DNA of 64,000 nucleotides from NCBI RefSeq assembly GCF_016464365.1, contig NZ_JADCUC010000001.1, positions 496,001-560,000 of the forward strand, given 5' to 3'. Source of the DNA: Sandaracinobacteroides hominis (GTDB lineage Bacteria; Pseudomonadota; Alphaproteobacteria; Sphingomonadales; Sphingomonadaceae). The notes under the pieces are model-generated. The model saw nothing but the letters and a program-made list of their open reading frames with translations, was not told the origin of the DNA and did not search any database. Both the position numbers and the translations under genes were made by a program. Numbering within the stretch: the stretch's first letter is position 1; each line of letters begins with the position of its first letter. This document shows positions 59,523 to 64,000 of this stretch, in pieces.

Positions 59523-61372
59523 GCGACCTGCTGGCGATCGCCCAATCCGGCGTGCGCGCCTATTCCCGCGCATTGGAAACCGTGGCCGACAATGTCGCCA
59601 ATGCCTCGACCCCGGGGCATGTCCGGCGCACATCGACTCTGGCGCCTGCCGTGCTTGGCGGGCTTCCGGGGCCGCTGGAGCTCGATCCCAGGCCGGGAAA
59701 CGGCGTGAAGCTGGTGGGGGTGGAGCGCGCCATTGACCTGCTGCGGGTGGATACGTTGCGCCGGGCGGATGCGGATGTTTCGGCGCTCGATGCAACGAAA
59801 CGCTGGCTGACCGCCGTCGAGGCCACGCTGTCCGGGCCGAATGCGTTGGATGCCCCGCTCAGCGATTTGTTCTCCAGCCTGTCGGACCTCGCCAGCGATC
59901 CTGCGAATCTCGCCGTGCGCTCGGCATTCCTGGCCAATGCCGATGCCGTTGCGGACCGTTTCAACGACAGCGCCGCAGAGCTGGAAAAGCTGGATTCGAA
60001 CCTGCAACTGGAAGCGCAGGTGGAGGCGGAGACGCTGACCGACCTTGCCCAGGGCCTTGCCGAGATCAACGGCCAGCTGCGTCGGGCGCCGGCGGGCAGT
60101 GGCGCTTCCGTTACCCTGCAGGATGAGCGCGACCGGGTGCTGGCAAAGATCGCCACGATCGTCGGCGTGGACGTGACGATCGACGTGCAGGGGCAGGCGC
60201 ATGTGCGCATACCGGATGCCGGCGGTCCGCTGCTGGTTTCCGGGACGAGTTCTGCTTCGGCGCGGATCTTGCCCTCCGCCGGTGGCTTCGAATTGCGCAT
60301 CGGTCCGAAGGGAGCGGACGAACCCGCTACCCTGGTTTCAGGCATACTGGCCGGGCTGTCCGTCTCGCGAACCTATCTCGGGCAGGCCCGCGATCATCTG
60401 GATGCGCTTGCGGTGCGGGTGTCAGAGGATTTCAACGCTGTCCACCAGCAAGGCGTCGACCTGTCTGGCGCGGACGGCGGAGACCTGTTTGCGCTGGGAG
60501 TGCCGCGCGTCACTGCCGCTACGGCTAACGGCAGCGCTGCCCGGGTGAGCGCATCGGTGGCTGACGGCGCATCGGCGATGGCGATGACGCTGAGCTTTGA
60601 CGGCACGCAATGGACGCTGGCGCGCGACGATCTGCTGGGCAGCGTTTCAGGCGCCCTCCCCTTGTCGCTGGACGGGACAAGCATCAGCGCCATTGGCGAC
60701 GCGCGTGCCGGAGACCTGTTCCGCATCGGCGCGGAACGGCCGGCTTCGGCCCTGCACCTTCGGCCTTTGTCTGCGGTTCAGGTTGCGGCTTCTGCCCGCT
60801 ATACCGCTGAGCCGGCCCAGTCAAATGTCGGGGAAGGCAAGGTCGAGCTGCGGATCGGCAGCGCCTTGGCCGTCCCTGCAACGCCGCCCTTCAACGTTGC
60901 GTCGCTTGCCGATGGGTCGCTGCAGCTGAGCGACAGCCTGGGCACGGTTCTGGCAAATGGGCCGGCCGGCGGCTGGATGATCGGGGACGGCTTCGAGGTG
61001 CGGGTGACCGGCGCTCTCGTGGACGGTGACAGCTTCTCGATCGACAGGACCGCCCCCGGGTCGGCCGGGAACGGCAACGCGACGGCCTTGCTGGCGCTGA
61101 AGGATACCGCGGGGCCGGCAGGAACGCTGGCGGACCAGCATGACCTGATGATCAGCAGCATTGCCGTGCAACTCGCCGCCACGCGCAACAGGGCGACTGT
61201 CGCAACCGAGGCGCGCAATCGCGCGGCGGAGGCTCTGACGGACATGTCCGGCGTCGATCTCAATAGCGAAGCAGCCGAAATGCTGCGGCTTCAGCAAGCC
61301 TTCCAGGCCAACGCCCGCATCATCCAGATGGCGCGGGAGACCTTCGACGCCATCCTTGCTGCCGCCAACTGA
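59519..61372 (+). CDS. flgK: Flagellar hook-filament junction protein FlgK
   Basis: First junction protein (HAP1), 617 residues. N-terminal ALETVADNVANASTPGHVRRTSTL and C-terminal GVDLNSEAAEMLRLQQAFQANARIIQMARETFDAIL match the family. The long central region is variable, as usual. It starts at ATG 59519 over the flgJ stop. Confidence 0.94.
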   Translation: MSDLLAIAQSGVRAYSRALETVADNVANASTPGHVRRTSTLAPAVLGGLPGPLELDPRPGNGVKLVGVERAIDLLRVDTLRRADADVSALDATKRWLTAVEATLSGPNALDAPLSDLFSSLSDLASDPANLAVRSAFLANADAVADRFNDSAAELEKLDSNLQLEAQVEAETLTDLAQGLAEINGQLRRAPAGSGASVTLQDERDRVLAKIATIVGVDVTIDVQGQAHVRIPDAGGPLLVSGTSSASARILPSAGGFELRIGPKGADEPATLVSGILAGLSVSRTYLGQARDHLDALAVRVSEDFNAVHQQGVDLSGADGGDLFALGVPRVTAATANGSAARVSASVADGASAMAMTLSFDGTQWTLARDDLLGSVSGALPLSLDGTSISAIGDARAGDLFRIGAERPASALHLRPLSAVQVAASARYTAEPAQSNVGEGKVELRIGSALAVPATPPFNVASLADGSLQLSDSLGTVLANGPAGGWMIGDGFEVRVTGALVDGDSFSIDRTAPGSAGNGNATALLALKDTAGPAGTLADQHDLMISSIAVQLAATRNRATVATEARNRAAEALTDMSGVDLNSEAAEMLRLQQAFQANARIIQMARETFDAILAAAN

Positions 61373-61383
61373 GGAATTCCCCT

Positions 61384-62298
61384 ATGCCGAGCCCGGTCAT
61401 GGTTAACAGCCGATCCCCTATTCCGGTACAGGCCGGGAGGATGGGGGCGCTGGAAGACCGGCTGTCCCAGTTGAGCAGCCAGATGGCGACGGGCGAGCGC
61501 TTCTCCACGCCTTCGGAAGAACCGGCAGCTGCGAACCGGGCTGCCCTGCTGGTGCGGCTGGAGAAGCAGCTGAACTCCGATCAAAGGAGCCTCGATCGTG
61601 CGGATTCCCGGCTTTCGCTTGCCGAAACCGCCGTGAATACCGCCGGGGATGCACTGGTTCGGGCGAGAGAGCTGGCGCTGAGCGCGGCAAACGGAACGAT
61701 CTCGGCAGAAGAACGGCAGATCATCCTGCGGGAAGTTCAGGCGTTGCAGGAGCAGCTGCTTTCGGCGGCGAATGCCCGCGACGAAGCAGGGCGCCATGTC
61801 TTTGCCGGCGCCACCAGTTCCGAACCGGCCTATGTGCTGGACGCGGACGGGAATGCGGTATGGCAAGGGAGAGGCACGGCAGCCGGCGCCGAGGGAAGCG
61901 GCGTTGCGAGCGCCGCGCCGCTGCGCGGACCGGCGCTGTTCGGCTCGGACACGGACGGCGCATTTGCCAGCCTGAAGAAGCTGGCGGATGCCCTGGTGGA
62001 ACCGGATGCCGAGCTTCGCAAACAGGGCATGGATGCATCGCTGGGCGGGATGGAGAAGGCCTATGACCAGTTGACGGAAGGACAAGCCCGGCTGGGCTCG
62101 GCGCGTGCGCGGCTGGAGGTGGAGGGCAATCGCCTTGCCGCGGCAAAGCTGCAGACGAAGCAAGCGCTGGCAGCTACCAACGGGCTGGATATGACGGCAG
62201 CAGTGATGGAGCTGGAAGCGCTCAAGTTGAGCCTCGCAGCGGCGCAGGGCGCCTTTTCCCGCGTGTTCGACGGGACGCTTTTCGACCGCCTCGGCTGA
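61384..62298 (+). CDS. flgL: Flagellar hook-filament junction protein FlgL
   Basis: Second junction protein (HAP3), 304 residues with flagellin-like ends: LSQLSSQMATGERFSTPSEEPAAANRAALLVRLEKQLN near the start and LGSARARLEVEGNRLAAAKLQTKQALAATNG...AVMELEALKLSLAAAQGAFSRV near the end. A GAGGAAT site precedes ATG 61384. It is the last gene of the hook operon; a gap of 135 bp follows before motA. Confidence 0.93.
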   Translation: MPSPVMVNSRSPIPVQAGRMGALEDRLSQLSSQMATGERFSTPSEEPAAANRAALLVRLEKQLNSDQRSLDRADSRLSLAETAVNTAGDALVRARELALSAANGTISAEERQIILREVQALQEQLLSAANARDEAGRHVFAGATSSEPAYVLDADGNAVWQGRGTAAGAEGSGVASAAPLRGPALFGSDTDGAFASLKKLADALVEPDAELRKQGMDASLGGMEKAYDQLTEGQARLGSARARLEVEGNRLAAAKLQTKQALAATNGLDMTAAVMELEALKLSLAAAQGAFSRVFDGTLFDRLG

Positions 62299-62324
62299 CA
62301 AGGCCGCTTAATTCCGTTTGCGGC

Positions 62325-62350
62325 TTAACTGCGCTGCCCGCGGCCCGTAA
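62325..62350 (+). promoter_or_regulatory. Possible sigma-28-like promoter of motA
   Basis: TTAA is followed after 14 bases by GCCCGTAA, which resembles the sigma-28 elements before flgM and fliC but has a spacer one base short. It lies in the only gap between flgL and motA. Confidence 0.3.
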
Positions 62351-62433
62351 CTGCTAGAGTCTGCCACTGAGTGGACGCGTAACCGGCGTTGACCAACGTC
62401 AGCCAGCCCCAACAAGCCCAAGGAGCCAGGGAC

Positions 62434-63297
62434 ATGATGGCGATTGCCGGGATCGTCGTGTTGCTGGCGATGGTGTTTGGCGGCTTCGCCCTGACCGGCG
62501 GCAATCTTGGCCCGGTGATGCACGCGCTGCCGCACGAAATGCTGATTATCGGCGGCGCGGCAGTGGGGGCGCTGATCGTTTCCAACGACATGACCTCGTT
62601 GAAGCAGCTGGGTGGCGGTTTCGGGCGGATCATAAAGGGCCCTCGATTTGGCAAGCAGGAGTATCTTGCCGCCATCTTCCTGACCGTGAAGCTGATGCGC
62701 CTGCTGAAGGCTGAAGGTGCGGTCGCCATCGAACAGCATGTCGAGGACCCGAGGGCATCGTCTATCTGGGCGGAGTATCCCGCGCTGCAGAACGATCACT
62801 TCTTCGCACATCTGGTCTGCGACACGCTAAGGCTGCTGGTGGTCAGCACCGGCACGGTGAGTTCCGTCGCGATCGAGGATGTGCTGGAGACCGCGATCGA
62901 AACCCATCACCACGATGCCATGCGTCCTGCCGAGCAGTTGCAGACGCTGGGGGATGCGCTGCCGGCGCTGGGGATCGTCGCCGCGGTTCTGGGCGTGGTG
63001 AAGACGATGGGCTCGATCGATCAGCCGCCGTCAGTGCTGGGCGCGATGATCGGCTCGGCGCTTGTGGGCACCTTTCTGGGCGTGCTGCTGGCCTATGGCA
63101 TCGTCAGCCCGATGGCCGCCCGCCTGAAGGCCATCATCGACGCGGATTCCGAGATCTATCAGGTCGCCCGGCGGGTGATCCTGGCCTCCATGCGCAATCA
63201 ACCGCAGCCCATCGTGCTGGAAACCGCGCGAACGGCGATCAGCCCGGCGAACCAGCCCGGCTTCACCGAGGTGTTTGAAGGCGTGAGAGGTCGCTAG
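62434..63297 (+). CDS. motA: Flagellar motor stator protein MotA
   Basis: Inner-membrane stator subunit of 287 residues with four helices. The first helix (MMAIAGIVVLLAMVFGGFALTGG) and the third-fourth helix pair (GDALPALGIVAAVLGVVKTMG and LGAMIGSALVGTFLGVLLAYGIVSPMA) are clear. The cytoplasmic loop contains charged residues that engage FliG. ATG 62434 (an AAGGAG site lies 8 bases before it) is preferred; ATG 62437 is also possible. It overlaps motB by one base. Confidence 0.95.
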   Translation: MMAIAGIVVLLAMVFGGFALTGGNLGPVMHALPHEMLIIGGAAVGALIVSNDMTSLKQLGGGFGRIIKGPRFGKQEYLAAIFLTVKLMRLLKAEGAVAIEQHVEDPRASSIWAEYPALQNDHFFAHLVCDTLRLLVVSTGTVSSVAIEDVLETAIETHHHDAMRPAEQLQTLGDALPALGIVAAVLGVVKTMGSIDQPPSVLGAMIGSALVGTFLGVLLAYGIVSPMAARLKAIIDADSEIYQVARRVILASMRNQPQPIVLETARTAISPANQPGFTEVFEGVRGR

Positions 63298-64000
63298 TGA
63301 CGGTGCTCGGGCCGCTTCCGGAGCCGGAAGTCCTTGTAAAGAAGGTGAAGTCAAAAGGTCATGGGGGCCACCATGGCGGCGCATGGAAGGTCGCCTATGC
63401 CGATTTCGTGACGGCGATGATGGCCTTTTTTCTGCTGATGTGGCTGCTGGGGGCCACCAATGAGGACCAGCGCAAGGGCATTGCCGACTATTTTGCACCG
63501 ACGGTGATGCAGTCGGATCGTTCGGGCGGCTCCAACGGCATACTGAACGGTCGGTCGCTGGAGGATCCGGACGGGATTGCGCCGCATACCCGCCGGGCCG
63601 GAATAAATCCGGTGGCGCCGTTCCAGACCGCCAATGGGGCACGATCGCCGGCGAAGTCCGATGACGGCCAGCTGCGCAAGGTGGAAAGCGAGATCCGCAA
63701 GCGGATGCAGCGCGATCCGGGCCTGAAGGAAATGCAGAAGCAGATCCGGTTCAAGCATGTTCCGGAGGGGCTGCGGATCGAGCTGATCGACAACAGCGAC
63801 TATTCGATGTTCAAGCCGGGGACTTCCGATCTGGACCCGCGGGCCCGGCAACTGTTGAGGGTGGTGACGGAGGCCATTGACGGGCTGCCGCAGAAGCTGG
63901 CCATTCGTGGCCATACGGACTCCCTTCCCTTTCCGTCGGGTGCCTCGAACAACTGGATACTGTCCGCCGCCCGTGCAGAGGCGACACGCGCCCAGTTGTC
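63297..64000 (+). CDS. motB: Flagellar motor stator protein MotB (truncated by window end)
   Basis: Stator subunit that conducts ions and anchors to peptidoglycan. Translation starts at GTG 63297, sharing one base with the motA stop (TAGTG). The first helix KVAYADFVTAMMAFFLLMWLLG contains the ion-carrying Asp36. The C-terminal OmpA-like domain is reached near residue 195 (KLAIRGHTDSLPFPSG). The first 234 codons are present; the end lies beyond the window. Confidence 0.94.
   Translation, partial: MTVLGPLPEPEVLVKKVKSKGHGGHHGGAWKVAYADFVTAMMAFFLLMWLLGATNEDQRKGIADYFAPTVMQSDRSGGSNGILNGRSLEDPDGIAPHTRRAGINPVAPFQTANGARSPAKSDDGQLRKVESEIRKRMQRDPGLKEMQKQIRFKHVPEGLRIELIDNSDYSMFKPGTSDLDPRARQLLRVVTEAIDGLPQKLAIRGHTDSLPFPSGASNNWILSAARAEATRAQL

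Overview
The window is a gene-dense, high-GC stretch of an alphaproteobacterial chromosome. It most likely comes from a sphingomonad (order Sphingomonadales). The ntrB-ntrC-ntrY-ntrX-hfq-hflX gene order, the fused ispDF gene, the DUF2794 protein, the short MetG and the OxyR/CinA/MazG housekeeping set all fit that group; the order-level call is inference. No rRNA, tRNA, CRISPR array, prophage or intact insertion sequence was seen.

Region by region. 1-4.3 kb: a fatty-acid beta-oxidation operon (3' part of an acyl-CoA dehydrogenase, thiolase, FadB-type fusion enzyme) closed by a strong terminator. 4.3-15.1 kb: housekeeping and stress genes, including a nitronate monooxygenase-like enzyme, a DUF2794 protein coupled to cysE, a tandem pair of TauE/SafE exporters, a periplasmic cyclophilin divergent from oxyR, a ketopantoate reductase-like gene with a repeat-encoded N-terminus, a quinone reductase, moaE-moaD-pgsA, a nitroreductase and lipA. 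15-18.3 kb: a RatA/COQ10 protein, cinA, ispDF and dusB. 18.3-26.4 kb: the nitrogen regulation block ntrBC-ntrYX followed by hfq and hflX. 26.5-43.3 kb: mazG, a frameshifted DUF1801 pseudogene, a SnoaL-like protein, an amino-acid permease, the holB-metG and tatD-MBL-small membrane protein blocks separated by nhaA, a TPP riboswitch with thiC, a DUF985 cupin, an unrecognised secreted protein, a DUF389-OmpA protein, clpX and clpP.

43.4-64 kb: a large flagellar region. It holds slt-flhA-fliA, then an 870-bp structured non-coding stretch and an FAD monooxygenase, then fliC, a pseudouridine synthase, flgM-flgA, and divergently flgBCDEFGHIJKL, motA and the start of motB. The flgM-flgA / flgB-L layout resembles the enterobacterial one. 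The sequence suggests a two-tier regulatory scheme: sigma-54 promoters drive flgA and flgB, and sigma-28 (FliA) promoters drive flgM and fliC, with FlgM as the anti-sigma factor.

The most interesting points are: (1) a symmetric flgA/flgB regulatory region with two facing sigma-54 promoters and two identical-core palindromes at about -67 and -99 from both start sites; (2) flgA apparently starting at an ATC codon; (3) three unrelated arrays of about 30-bp tandem palindromic repeats, two at convergent gene ends and one translated inside a gene; (4) two large nested inverted-repeat elements after fliA; and (5) sharp rare-codon, AT-rich patches inside several conserved genes.
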